Shown: positions 1-7,310 of the stretch, in pieces | Numbering within the stretch: the stretch's first letter is position 1 | Layout: each line of letters opens with the position of its first letter | IMG/VR virus record: IMGVR_UViG_3300017917_001870 | Coordinates: 1 to 20,961 of that record | From: a virus | Reading direction: 5' to 3' (one strand) | Length of the DNA stretch: 20,961 bases | The notes under the pieces: generated by a model | What the model saw: the letters and a program-made list of their open reading frames with translations, nothing else | The model's database searches: none | Told to the model about the DNA's origin: nothing | Position numbers and translations under genes: made by a program

Positions 1-1
1 A

Positions 2-1111
2 AGTGCTACAACAACCGAAAACACCGGTCGTGGTATGTCCATATCTCTCTTATACGCAGACGAGTTTGCATTCGTAAGGCCTACCATTGCTCAAGAATTC
101 TGGACTTCTATCAGCCCCACATTGGCCACAGGTGGTAAAGCAATCATCACTTCAACCCCCAATTCAGACGAGGACAAGTTTGCTGAATTGTGGAAAGGTG
201 CTAATAAGTGCCTAGACGAAAATGGCAACACTACTGTGCTAGGCATTAACGGATTTCGTGCTTATCGTGCTTATTGGAACGAGCACCCTGATCGAGACGA
301 AAAGTGGGCCGCTGAACAGCGAGCACAACTAGGTGAAGAGCGTTTCCGCAGAGAGATGGACTGTGAGTTTGTGATCAATGACGAAACCTTGATCAGTCCA
401 GTTAAATTACTGGATCTAGAGGGTATTGAACCTGTACGCAAGTCTGGACAAGTGCGTTGGTACCGTGAACCTAGACCAGGCGAAATGTATATTGTGGCAC
501 TGGATCCCAGTCTTGGCACCGGTGGTGATCCAGCTGCCATACAAGTATTTGAAGCACGCACCACAGAACAAGTAGCAGAGTGGCGCCACAACAAAACAGA
601 CATACCTACACAAATACGCATTTTGGCTGATATAATAAAAGAACTCAATGCTGTAATCAATGATTCAAAAAGCATTTACTATTCTGTAGAAAACAACACC
701 ATTGGTGAAGCTGCCTTGATATCTATTGCTGAATATGGGGAAGAAAACATACCTGGATACTTCCTCAGTGACAACAGCGTGATAAACAGTGTGGGACGTA
801 GATTCCGCAAAGGATTCAACACCACAAACAAAGCCAAAATTACAGCCTGTAACAAATTCAAAATTCTAGTGGAAAGCGGACGTATGAAAATACGTTCAAA
901 ACCCTTGGTGAGCGAGCTTAAAACCTTTGTGGCCAATGGCACTAGCTACGCCGCAAAACCTGGCGAAACCGACGACCTTGTAATGAGCACATTGTTGGCT
1001 GTGCGCATGCTGATGCTGTTACAAACATACCATGCTGAGTTAGATTCGCACTTAAAAGACCACTCGGACAATATCATAGAGCCAATGCCGTTCATATCTA
1101 TAATGCGCTAA
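2..1111 (+). CDS. terL: Terminase large subunit, T4 gp17-like (5' end outside window)
   Basis: This is the DNA-packaging motor ATPase and nuclease that pumps phage DNA into the prohead and cuts the concatemer. The open frame runs in from the left edge; residues SATTTENTGRG precede the first in-window ATG at 35, so that ATG is internal. Visible ATPase parts are the Walker B region LLYADEFAF and the coupling motif IITSTPN. The RNase H-like nuclease domain follows, with its three acidic sites: ALDPSLGTGGD, YSVENNTIGEA and GETDDLVMS. These match in order the Asp, Glu and Asp sites known for T4 gp17. The Walker A region lies upstream of the window. The stop codon overlaps a TAAATA box just before the next gene. 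Confidence 0.95.
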   Translation, partial: SATTTENTGRGMSISLLYADEFAFVRPTIAQEFWTSISPTLATGGKAIITSTPNSDEDKFAELWKGANKCLDENGNTTVLGINGFRAYRAYWNEHPDRDEKWAAEQRAQLGEERFRREMDCEFVINDETLISPVKLLDLEGIEPVRKSGQVRWYREPRPGEMYIVALDPSLGTGGDPAAIQVFEARTTEQVAEWRHNKTDIPTQIRILADIIKELNAVINDSKSIYYSVENNTIGEAALISIAEYGEENIPGYFLSDNSVINSVGRRFRKGFNTTNKAKITACNKFKILVESGRMKIRSKPLVSELKTFVANGTSYAAKPGETDDLVMSTLLAVRMLMLLQTYHAELDSHLKDHSDNIIEPMPFISIMR

Positions 1112-1114
1112 ATA
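1107..1114 (+). promoter_or_regulatory. T4 late-type promoter box (GCTAAATA)
   Basis: GCTAAATA matches six of eight positions of the T4 late consensus TATAAATA, including the TAAATA core. It overlaps the terminase stop codon and ends 7 bases before the ATG at 1122. Transcription would begin about 6 bases past the box, around 1120, giving a nearly leaderless mRNA. There is no Shine-Dalgarno before that ATG. The same core recurs at 2994, 11471, 17261 and 17283 next to other gene starts. Confidence 0.5.
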
Positions 1115-1121
1115 CACTACC

Positions 1122-2993
1122 ATGGCACAAGATAATTCAATTTCGCAAGATTTATATGATTTGCTGACTACAGCAAATTTTGACCCTGAAGTGGCAGACG
1201 AAAACGGTCAAACCACACAACCCGGCGACGCTACTGTATTCAGTTTTGACTGGATCAGCGATTCGGGCAAAAACTACGGTACTGCTGTGGCTGTGATCAC
1301 AGATGACAATGACCTACAGTTTTTCTTTGGGGATAATTTAGGCAAGGGCATGGAAGAGCCAGACAAGAGTGAGTGGTATTCCTTCCTTGAACAGCTCAGT
1401 AATTTTGCTACCAAACACAGATATACTTGGAGTCCAAAAAATTTAAACCAGCTCAAGCGTACCATGGCAGGAATGGCAGCCATCAAAGAAGGCTTGTTTG
1501 AGGGATATTACGGTACTCGTAAAAAGAGCTACATGGGCGAAGAAACACAGGCCCGACTCGTGATCAATCACAACAGAATAATCGGTGAAAACGACAAGCG
1601 TTATCGTTATGTAGAAAGCTTGTTTATTGAAACAGTGGATGGCGAACGTTTCAAACTGCCGTTTAAGAATTTAAGTGGCGGTAAAGCCATGTTAGAACAT
1701 GTGCGCCAAGGTGGGCGTCCTTACGATGTTCGTGGAGTACACATAGCCGAAATGGTTACTGAAATGAGTGTGCTAGCACGGTTCAATCGCGCACGTCAAG
1801 GGCGTGTGTTTGAAGGTGTCACACAAGAACTAGTAGAGCAAGCTGAACATTACTATCGTACCATTCAAGAAAATTTAAAACACATGGCCAGCAGTCGTGG
1901 CTACACCAGATATTTTGAAAGCTGGACCCCAGCTGATGTTTCGGCTGAAGAAGCCTTGGTAGAAGATCTAAAAACACTGTTTATTGAGCAGACCTTAGAT
2001 ACCAGAATTGAAGCCGCATTGCCTACCTTGGTAAAAATACAACAACGGGAAACCAAAATGAAAGAAGCAGAAATATTTGAAAGCTGGGTTGAACGCCTGG
2101 CCGAAGGTACCTGGGCATTGCCAGACAATCCCGAAGCACAGACCAAACTGAACGAATTAATGAGTAAAGAACTCATTGTTGGTCCTGACGCCACTAATGC
2201 TACACAGCAATTGTATGATGTCATTGGCGATGATCAGTTGTTTGACATTTTACAAGACCTAGCCGATCGTGACCCGCGTGCCAATGTTTGGGACGACACA
2301 GACGTGCAATCTCGTTTGGCCGAATTGGGTATCCAGATGAACACAACACCACAGGCAGACGAACAACCTCCGGTGGCACCAGCAGCCGGTACTGAAGCAC
2401 CTGTGCCCCCCGAACAAGGTGTGGCGGAAGGTTATTTAGGTAATCCAGGTGAAGAAGACAGTCCAGTAGCACAAGCCATCACTCGTAGAATCCTGATGCA
2501 ACGCACAGACCTATTGGCCAAGTACGGTCCTGAATTGGTATTGCGTGCTATCGAAAATGTAGCGGACTATGTAGGCGATGTTGATGAAATTGGTAGCAGT
2601 GATGTCAGTGCTTATGTGAAGCAAGTTGAACGCATGTTGAGCGAGAATCCGCCCGAAGCGTTTAGTGAAGGTGACAATTTGGCCACATTTGTAGAAGACG
2701 ATCAAGAAGCTTTTGTAAACAAACACCAAGAAGACCCCATTAACTACAATGCGGCCATAACTGGTAGCTATTACGAAAGCGCATTGAATCCCAACGATCC
2801 TAAAGGCGACTATCACGCCAAGCGCAAAGCAATACAAGACATACAAATGGATCCCAACACTCAAAAGGATCCACAGTTAAAAGCTGAGCTGGCCAGAAGA
2901 AAAGCTGACTTGGAAAAAGAAGCGCAGTCCAAAGGCATCAAAGAAGGTGCTGACATCCTGGCAAGAATAAAATCGTTGGCTTTTGCCAAATGA
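1122..2993 (+). CDS. Unknown phage protein, 623 aa, possible virion or prohead-core protein
   Basis: I do not recognise a named family. The protein is soluble, with no signal peptide or membrane segment, and rich in Glu, Asp and Ala. The first 400 residues look mixed alpha/beta then helical. A Pro/Ala/Glu-rich linker follows at about 410-435, then a compact helical domain at about 445-508 (ITRRIL, YGPELVLRAI, DYVGDVDEIG) and a charged helical tail at 585-623. Five copies of a short motif, (I/L/V)-x-E-G, fall at 121-124, 125-128, 326-329, 434-437 and 606-609. T4 prohead protease gp21 cuts after (L/I)-x-E, often before Gly or Ala, so these may be processing sites. Its position after terminase fits a late structural protein. 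That role is inference only. The ATG lies just after a TAAATA box and has no Shine-Dalgarno. Confidence 0.85.
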   Translation: MAQDNSISQDLYDLLTTANFDPEVADENGQTTQPGDATVFSFDWISDSGKNYGTAVAVITDDNDLQFFFGDNLGKGMEEPDKSEWYSFLEQLSNFATKHRYTWSPKNLNQLKRTMAGMAAIKEGLFEGYYGTRKKSYMGEETQARLVINHNRIIGENDKRYRYVESLFIETVDGERFKLPFKNLSGGKAMLEHVRQGGRPYDVRGVHIAEMVTEMSVLARFNRARQGRVFEGVTQELVEQAEHYYRTIQENLKHMASSRGYTRYFESWTPADVSAEEALVEDLKTLFIEQTLDTRIEAALPTLVKIQQRETKMKEAEIFESWVERLAEGTWALPDNPEAQTKLNELMSKELIVGPDATNATQQLYDVIGDDQLFDILQDLADRDPRANVWDDTDVQSRLAELGIQMNTTPQADEQPPVAPAAGTEAPVPPEQGVAEGYLGNPGEEDSPVAQAITRRILMQRTDLLAKYGPELVLRAIENVADYVGDVDEIGSSDVSAYVKQVERMLSENPPEAFSEGDNLATFVEDDQEAFVNKHQEDPINYNAAITGSYYESALNPNDPKGDYHAKRKAIQDIQMDPNTQKDPQLKAELARRKADLEKEAQSKGIKEGADILARIKSLAFAK

Positions 2994-3001
2994 CATAAAT
3001 A
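2994..3001 (+). promoter_or_regulatory. T4 late-type promoter box (CATAAATA)
   Basis: CATAAATA matches seven of eight positions of the T4 late promoter consensus. It starts right after the stop codon of the preceding gene. The predicted start near 3007 lies upstream of the terminator hairpin at 3022-3056, so a transcript would either stop after about 50 bases or read through into gp32. T4 gene 32 is known to have separate early/middle and late promoters, which makes a late box here plausible. Confidence 0.5.
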
Positions 3002-3004
3002 AAC

Positions 3005-3033
3005 TTGACACAGTAGGAAACAACGCATATACT
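3005..3033 (+). promoter_or_regulatory. Strong sigma70-type promoter of gp32
   Basis: A perfect -35 hexamer TTGACA (3005-3010) is followed after exactly 17 bases by TATACT (3028-3033), one mismatch from TATAAT. Transcription would start near 3040, about 90 bases upstream of the gp32 ATG. The -10 hexamer sits inside the 5' arm of the terminator hairpin, so transcripts from this promoter start too late to form that hairpin. Confidence 0.75.
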
Positions 3034-3056
3034 ACTATGGTGTATGCGTTTTTTTT
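3022..3056 (+). terminator. Rho-independent terminator
   Basis: An 11-bp stem (AACGCATATAC at 3022-3032 with GTGTATGCGTT at 3040-3050, one G-T wobble) closes a 7-base loop and runs into a block of eight T (3049-3056). It would end transcripts coming from the terminase side. On the opposite strand the hairpin has no T run, so it acts only rightward. Confidence 0.85.
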
Positions 3057-3068
3057 ACTTTGTGTCAC

Positions 3069-3114
3069 AGGCAACGTAATCTAAATTTTAGATAGGCAAC
3101 ACAACATAGGCAAC
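3069..3114 (+). promoter_or_regulatory. gp32 leader with three AGGCAAC repeats and an inverted repeat
   Basis: The untranslated leader carries AGGCAAC three times, at 3069-3075, 3094-3100 and 3108-3114. Between the first two lies a 7-bp inverted repeat, ATCTAAA and TTTAGAT (3079-3085 and 3087-3093), around one central base. A strong Shine-Dalgarno, TAAGGAGA, follows at 3118-3125. T4 gp32 is known to repress its own translation by binding a structured, repeat-bearing leader. A like role here is inference from layout, since the T4 pseudoknot sequence itself is not present. Confidence 0.45.
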
Positions 3115-3132
3115 TTTTAAGGAGAAACAACT

Positions 3133-4134
3133 ATGGCATCTTTAGCAGAAATCAGAGCAAGACTACAGGCAGCAGAAGGCAACAAAAACAAAGAATCAAC
3201 TGGTGGCGACAATTCAATTTACGCACACTGGAACATGGAAGAAGGCCAATCTGCAACAATCCGTTTCCTTCCAGACGGTAACTCCAAAAACACATTTTTC
3301 TGGCAAGAACGAGCAATGATTCGTTTGCCTTTCAATGGCGTCAAAGGAGAAATGGAGAGCAAGCAAGTGTACGTTCAAGTTCCTTGCGTTGAAATGTGGG
3401 GAGAAACTTGCCCAGTGCTTACAGAAGTACGCACATGGTTCAAGGACAAGTCACTAGAAGAAATGGGTCGCAAGTATTGGAAAAAACGCAGTTATATTTT
3501 CCAGGGCTTCGTACGTGAGAACCCACTTAGTGACGACAAGACTCCTGAGAATCCAATCCGCAGATTTATTATTGGCCCACAGATTTTTACAATCATCAAG
3601 TCAGCATTGATGGATCCAGAATTGGAAGAATTGCCAACTGACTTGTTGCGTGGTTTGGATTTCCGTGTCAGCAAAACAAGCAAAGGCGGATTCGCTGACT
3701 ACTCAACTTCTAAATGGGCTCGTAAAGAGTCATCATTGACAGAAGCTGAGCAGGCCGCAATCGAAAAGCATGGTTTGTTTGACTTGAGCACATTCTTGCC
3801 CAAGAAACCCACAGACGTTGAATTAAAAGTCATCAAAGAAATGTTTGAAGCATCGGTGGATGGCCAAGCATATGATGTTGAGCGTTGGGGTCAGTACTAT
3901 CGTCCAGCAGGCGTACAGGCACCAGCAGGTGCATCAACAGGTGCCGCACACGATGACGAAGAGTCGACACCAGCCGCAAAGCCAGCGCCGGTAGCTAAGC
4001 CAGCGCCAACTGTGTCTGCATTTGATGATGAAGATGATGCACCAGTGGCATCAGCACCAGTTGAGGCAGCCAAGCCAGCCGCACAAAATGCACAAGATAT
4101 TTTGGCAATGATTCGCAATAGACAAAAGCAGTAA
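3133..4134 (+). CDS. 32: Single-stranded DNA binding protein, T4 gp32-like
   Basis: gp32 coats single-stranded DNA during phage replication, recombination and repair and contacts UvsX, UvsY and the replisome. The 333-residue protein opens with the basic, Leu-rich segment SLAEIRARLQAAEG expected for the self-association region. The OB-fold core spans about residues 25-255 (YAHWNMEEGQ, IRFLPDGN, RRFIIGPQIF, FRVSKTSKGG). Two Cys remain in the zinc-site region (C85, C93), while T4 uses three Cys and one His, so metal binding is doubtful. After residue 258 comes a Pro/Ala/Lys linker broken by acidic patches (DDEE, DDEDD) and a basic tail, DILAMIRNRQKQ; T4 gp32 ends in an acidic tail instead. The start is fixed by a strong Shine-Dalgarno. 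A sigma70-type and a late-type promoter lie upstream. Confidence 0.93.
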   Translation: MASLAEIRARLQAAEGNKNKESTGGDNSIYAHWNMEEGQSATIRFLPDGNSKNTFFWQERAMIRLPFNGVKGEMESKQVYVQVPCVEMWGETCPVLTEVRTWFKDKSLEEMGRKYWKKRSYIFQGFVRENPLSDDKTPENPIRRFIIGPQIFTIIKSALMDPELEELPTDLLRGLDFRVSKTSKGGFADYSTSKWARKESSLTEAEQAAIEKHGLFDLSTFLPKKPTDVELKVIKEMFEASVDGQAYDVERWGQYYRPAGVQAPAGASTGAAHDDEESTPAAKPAPVAKPAPTVSAFDDEDDAPVASAPVEAAKPAAQNAQDILAMIRNRQKQ

Positions 4135-4145
4135 AATATTGTTGA

Positions 4146-4664
4146 ATGAGCAGTAGCTTTTACAGCGCAGATCAATGGGCTTACACACGTAAGCTCATTG
4201 ATTCACTTGTGCCTCTTCAAAAAGAATTTAAGCGATACCCATCTTTCCTTTACAAAGATCACGGTGAAAAGAAAATCCAAGTCACAGGATCCTGGAAGCA
4301 TATTTCTTTTTTAAGACGCAACAAAATTTTCTACTGGAATTGTTTGATGTTTCCTACGGTTAGGAAATTATTGACAGATATTCCAATTTATGATAACTGT
4401 CTAATTAGTATCATTGGCCCCAATGCCGCAATAGCCAAACATCCAGGACACAGTGATCAACATTTGCGAGTTCACTTGTGTTTAGATACAGAGGGCGGTG
4501 CCTTTATGCACATTGGCAACGAACGACAAGAGTGGCAAGCTGGCAAAGTTATGATATTTCAAGACAGCAAGACACATGAAGTAATTAATACTATGCCATA
4601 TCAAAGAACAGTGTTGTTGTTTGATATCAGACGAGAGGACTATTTTGATAATCTCATCAAATAA
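4146..4664 (+). CDS. Aspartyl/asparaginyl beta-hydroxylase-like 2OG-Fe(II) dioxygenase
   Basis: This 172-residue protein resembles the catalytic domain of the AspH family, which uses 2-oxoglutarate, oxygen and iron to hydroxylate aspartyl or asparaginyl side chains. The signature is clear: H99-x10-H110 within KHPGHSDQHLRVHL, then IGNERQEWQAGKVMIF, then H144 in DSKTHEVIN and R154 in YQRTVLLFDIRRE. H99 and H144 align with the two iron-binding His of AspH; R154 fits the 2OG-binding position. H102-S-D104 offers an alternative HxD pair. It lies between gp32 and uvsX, starts 11 bases after gp32 without a Shine-Dalgarno, and overlaps the next gene by 20 bases. The target protein or metabolite is unknown. 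Confidence 0.85.
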   Translation: MSSSFYSADQWAYTRKLIDSLVPLQKEFKRYPSFLYKDHGEKKIQVTGSWKHISFLRRNKIFYWNCLMFPTVRKLLTDIPIYDNCLISIIGPNAAIAKHPGHSDQHLRVHLCLDTEGGAFMHIGNERQEWQAGKVMIFQDSKTHEVINTMPYQRTVLLFDIRREDYFDNLIK

Positions 4665-5244
4665 GCATTTAGTTATTGTGTCGTTTGACACAATTACTTG
4701 TCGAGATCTAATCTCGTTTATCAGTGAACACCATGGCTATTCTGTGGATCAAGTTGATCCTTATGATTTTTTAACAGACGCCCCGGTACCCGATCGTTCG
4801 TACATTAACTTGGTAATCAAGGAAATTGATCTACGTAAAAAAGTCACAGACTATCTTGACAGATTTAATCTTGATCGATTTTCTTTGTTGCATGATCAAT
4901 CGCATTACACACATGCCACTGTGGGTCCAGGATGCATGATATACCCAATGGTAACGTTATACCCGAATTCAAAACTACAAAAAGATGTAATAGTCCACTC
5001 AATGACACTGATTGCACATCAATGTTACATTAGTACCGGATGTTTTATCAGTGGCGGATGCACTGTTGCTGGTAGTTCTGTAATTGGAGAATTTACACAG
5101 TTTGGTATTGATGTGTCAGTATATGATCAAATATCAATACCAGCCAATACAATTATTGGTGCAGGGAGTGTAGTTAGAAAAACATTAACCGAACCTGGTA
5201 CATATACAGGGCAAGTTGGTAACAAATTAATTAAATTAAAATGA
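4645..5244 (+). CDS. Left-handed beta-helix (hexapeptide) acyltransferase, NeuD/PglD-like
   Basis: Enzymes of this family transfer acetyl groups from acetyl-CoA to sugar hydroxyl or amino groups. Residues 1-80 form an alpha/beta N-terminal domain, and from about 88 onward hexapeptide turns repeat (HATVGPGCMIYP, DVIVHSMTLIAH, GEFTQFGIDV, ANTIIGAGSVV). His125 in LIAHQC fits the catalytic-base position of PglD-like acetyltransferases. I chose the TTG at 4645 because AGAGGA lies 5 bases upstream. An earlier in-frame TTG at 4621 would add 8 residues and lengthen the overlap with the dioxygenase gene. The stop overlaps the next ATG (ATGA), which suggests translational coupling. The substrate is unknown. 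Confidence 0.8.
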   Translation: MIISSNKHLVIVSFDTITCRDLISFISEHHGYSVDQVDPYDFLTDAPVPDRSYINLVIKEIDLRKKVTDYLDRFNLDRFSLLHDQSHYTHATVGPGCMIYPMVTLYPNSKLQKDVIVHSMTLIAHQCYISTGCFISGGCTVAGSSVIGEFTQFGIDVSVYDQISIPANTIIGAGSVVRKTLTEPGTYTGQVGNKLIKLK

Positions 5245-6200
5245 TTTCTCTTGCACCATACAACAATATCTTTCACAGCACGAACTTACCCGATGAGGTA
5301 ACGTTGGAAGATCATTTGTATGGTTTTGATCAGAGACTAGATAACAAACTATTGGCGCACATCGACAACAGTGCAACCAAACAAAACAAACGAATACAAG
5401 TCAGTTATCATCAAATACTAGAGACTGGAATAGTTGATAGATATAAAAACTTAGATATAAAATTCAAGCTATCAAGTCGTATAAAACAATTATTATGGCA
5501 ATCGTTTGTCAACTACTCGACGCACCCTGATCTAAGTTATAAAAATTTCGTTTGCAGTTTTAATGGCAGTGATCATGTTAGTCGAAAGCTATTAACAGCA
5601 ATTTTAAAACGTTTTGGGCATTACCATCCGGATTACTGTAGTAAAAATTTTGTGTTTACAATTGATAAACTTGATGGACACATACGTGACTATGTGGCCG
5701 ATCAAGATAATTTTTATCGCAAGTTTTTTATAGACGACACTAGCAAAGAATTTTTTGATACTGTTAACAGTTTTGGACATGTGCAATACAATCATAAACA
5801 AAACATTTATAACTTGGAATCAAAACTAACTCAAAGTTTTTTGCACATTGTAAGTGAAACTATGGCCACAAGTTATGTACCATTTGTTACCGAAAAGTTT
5901 TTGTATAGTGTGGTAACTCGTGGATTGTTTTTAACCTATGCTCAACCAGGCTGGCACCATCATGTTGAAAAATATTATGGGTTTAAAAAATATACCAAAT
6001 TGTTTGATTATCAATTCGATGCAATACAAAATCCAGTTGAAAGATTGGTTGAGCTAATGGCTGTAATTTCAAAGTTTTCAAAGTTGTCGTCACACGATTG
6101 GCATGATTTATATTTGATCGAGCAAGACACAATAGAATACAATTATGATCACTATTTTAGTGGGAAGTATTTAGAACAATTAAGCAGGCTTGAAATTTGA
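5241..6200 (+). CDS. Putative glycosyltransferase, 319 aa
   Basis: No family is certain. The C-terminal part, residues 202-270, reads HIVSET, then PFVTEKFLYSVVTRG, then PGWHHHVEKYYGFKKY, LFDYQFD and NPVERLVEL. This arrangement resembles the nucleotide-sugar-binding half of GT10-like and related GT-B enzymes, where a (V/I)TEK segment precedes a pocket region and a Gly-Phe turn. Residues 1-195 are rich in Lys, Asn, Tyr and His and match nothing I know. The gene is coupled to the acyltransferase by an ATGA overlap and is strikingly A+T-rich: 15 of 60 bases at 5401-5460 are G or C, against 29 of 60 at 6541-6600 inside uvsX. This suggests a different origin from the core genes. The uvsX promoter -35 box overlaps its stop codon. 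Confidence 0.5.
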   Translation: MISLAPYNNIFHSTNLPDEVTLEDHLYGFDQRLDNKLLAHIDNSATKQNKRIQVSYHQILETGIVDRYKNLDIKFKLSSRIKQLLWQSFVNYSTHPDLSYKNFVCSFNGSDHVSRKLLTAILKRFGHYHPDYCSKNFVFTIDKLDGHIRDYVADQDNFYRKFFIDDTSKEFFDTVNSFGHVQYNHKQNIYNLESKLTQSFLHIVSETMATSYVPFVTEKFLYSVVTRGLFLTYAQPGWHHHVEKYYGFKKYTKLFDYQFDAIQNPVERLVELMAVISKFSKLSSHDWHDLYLIEQDTIEYNYDHYFSGKYLEQLSRLEI

Positions 6201-6225
6201 CTTTGGCTTGTCTTTAATATAAAAT
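6197..6225 (+). promoter_or_regulatory. Sigma70-type promoter of uvsX
   Basis: TTGACT (6197-6202), a 17-base spacer and TAAAAT (6220-6225) give one mismatch in each hexamer against the sigma70 consensus. The start point would be near 6232, leaving a leader of about 23 bases with the Shine-Dalgarno AAGGAAA (6243-6248). The -35 box overlaps the stop codon of the gene before it. Confidence 0.65.
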
Positions 6226-6254
6226 AGTAGTAACTCATTTAAAAGGAAACAATC

Positions 6255-7310
6255 ATGGGAAAACCATTTGACGTATCAAAGTTCCGCAAGGAAATTACCA
6301 AAAGCATCGACGGCTTGTCGATTGGATTCAATGATCCCACTGACTGGATCAGCACAGGTAACTATGCCTTGAACTATTTGATCTCAGGCGACTTTAATAA
6401 AGGCATTCCATTAGGCAAGGTCACAGTATTTGCCGGAGAATCAGGTGCAGGTAAGAGTTATATCTGTTCAGGCAACATTGCTAAAAATGCACAGGAGCAA
6501 GGTATCTTTGTTGTGTTGATTGACAGTGAAAACGCACTGGACGAAGATTGGCTCAAGGCCTTGGGGGTAGACACAAGTGAAAGCAAACTGCTCAAACTCA
6601 GCATGGCCATGATCGATGACGTTGCCAAAACTATCTCAACATTCATGGCCGACTACAAGGCCTTGCCCGATGGCGAGCGTCCTAAAGTATTGTTTATTAT
6701 TGACAGCTTGGGCATGTTGTTGACTCCTACAGATATCAATCAGTTTGATAGTGGTGATCTAAAAGGTGACTTGGGTCGTAAACCCAAAGCACTGACAGCA
6801 CTTGTTCGTAACTGTGTTAACATGTTTGGTAGTTACAATGTAGGCCTAGTGTGTACCAATCACACATACGCTTCACAAGACATGTTTGACCCAGATGACA
6901 AAATTTCAGGCGGTCAAGGTTTTATCTACGCTAGTTCCATTGTGGTTGCCATGAAGAAGATGAAACTCAAAGAGGACGAGGACGGCAACAAGATCTCCGA
7001 AGTCATGGGCATCCGTGCTGGTTGTAAAGTTATGAAAACACGCTATGCCAAACCCTTTGAAGGCGTGCAAGTCAAAATTCCTTATGAAACAGGCATGAAT
7101 CCCTACAGTGGACTTGTGGACTTGGCCGAAAAGAAAGGTCTGCTCAAGAAAGATGGCAATCGCTTGATGTTTGTTACGTCGGACGGTGAAATCATCAAAC
7201 AGTTCCGTAAGGCCTGGGAGAGCAACGAAGATGGGTGCCTAGACAAGGTCATGGCTGATTTTAAAAATCAAAAAGAAACAGTAAGCACCGAAGAAGAAGT
7301 CGCAGAATAA
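6255..7310 (+). CDS. uvsX: RecA-like recombinase UvsX
   Basis: UvsX forms filaments on single-stranded DNA and drives strand exchange for recombination-dependent replication and repair. The 351-residue protein is near the usual length (T4 UvsX has about 390). The Walker A motif GESGAGKS is at 61-68, the Walker B strand VLFIIDS at 145-151, and ENALDEDWL at 92-100 sits in the usual place for the catalytic Glu region. A Gly-rich segment, KISGGQGFIYASS, fits the second DNA-binding loop. The tail is acidic (TEEEVAE), as in other family members. It has its own promoter and Shine-Dalgarno. The next gene starts at the base after its stop codon. Confidence 0.95.
   Translation: MGKPFDVSKFRKEITKSIDGLSIGFNDPTDWISTGNYALNYLISGDFNKGIPLGKVTVFAGESGAGKSYICSGNIAKNAQEQGIFVVLIDSENALDEDWLKALGVDTSESKLLKLSMAMIDDVAKTISTFMADYKALPDGERPKVLFIIDSLGMLLTPTDINQFDSGDLKGDLGRKPKALTALVRNCVNMFGSYNVGLVCTNHTYASQDMFDPDDKISGGQGFIYASSIVVAMKKMKLKEDEDGNKISEVMGIRAGCKVMKTRYAKPFEGVQVKIPYETGMNPYSGLVDLAEKKGLLKKDGNRLMFVTSDGEIIKQFRKAWESNEDGCLDKVMADFKNQKETVSTEEEVAE

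Noticed and set aside
2511-2864. Long leftward reading frame inside the 623-residue gene
   Set aside because: It is antisense to a well-supported gene, with no ribosome binding site and no recognisable protein features.
4621-4664. A frameshift joining the dioxygenase and acyltransferase genes into one
   Set aside because: Each protein is complete for its family, and a Shine-Dalgarno-preceded TTG at 4645 explains the overlap as ordinary translational coupling.
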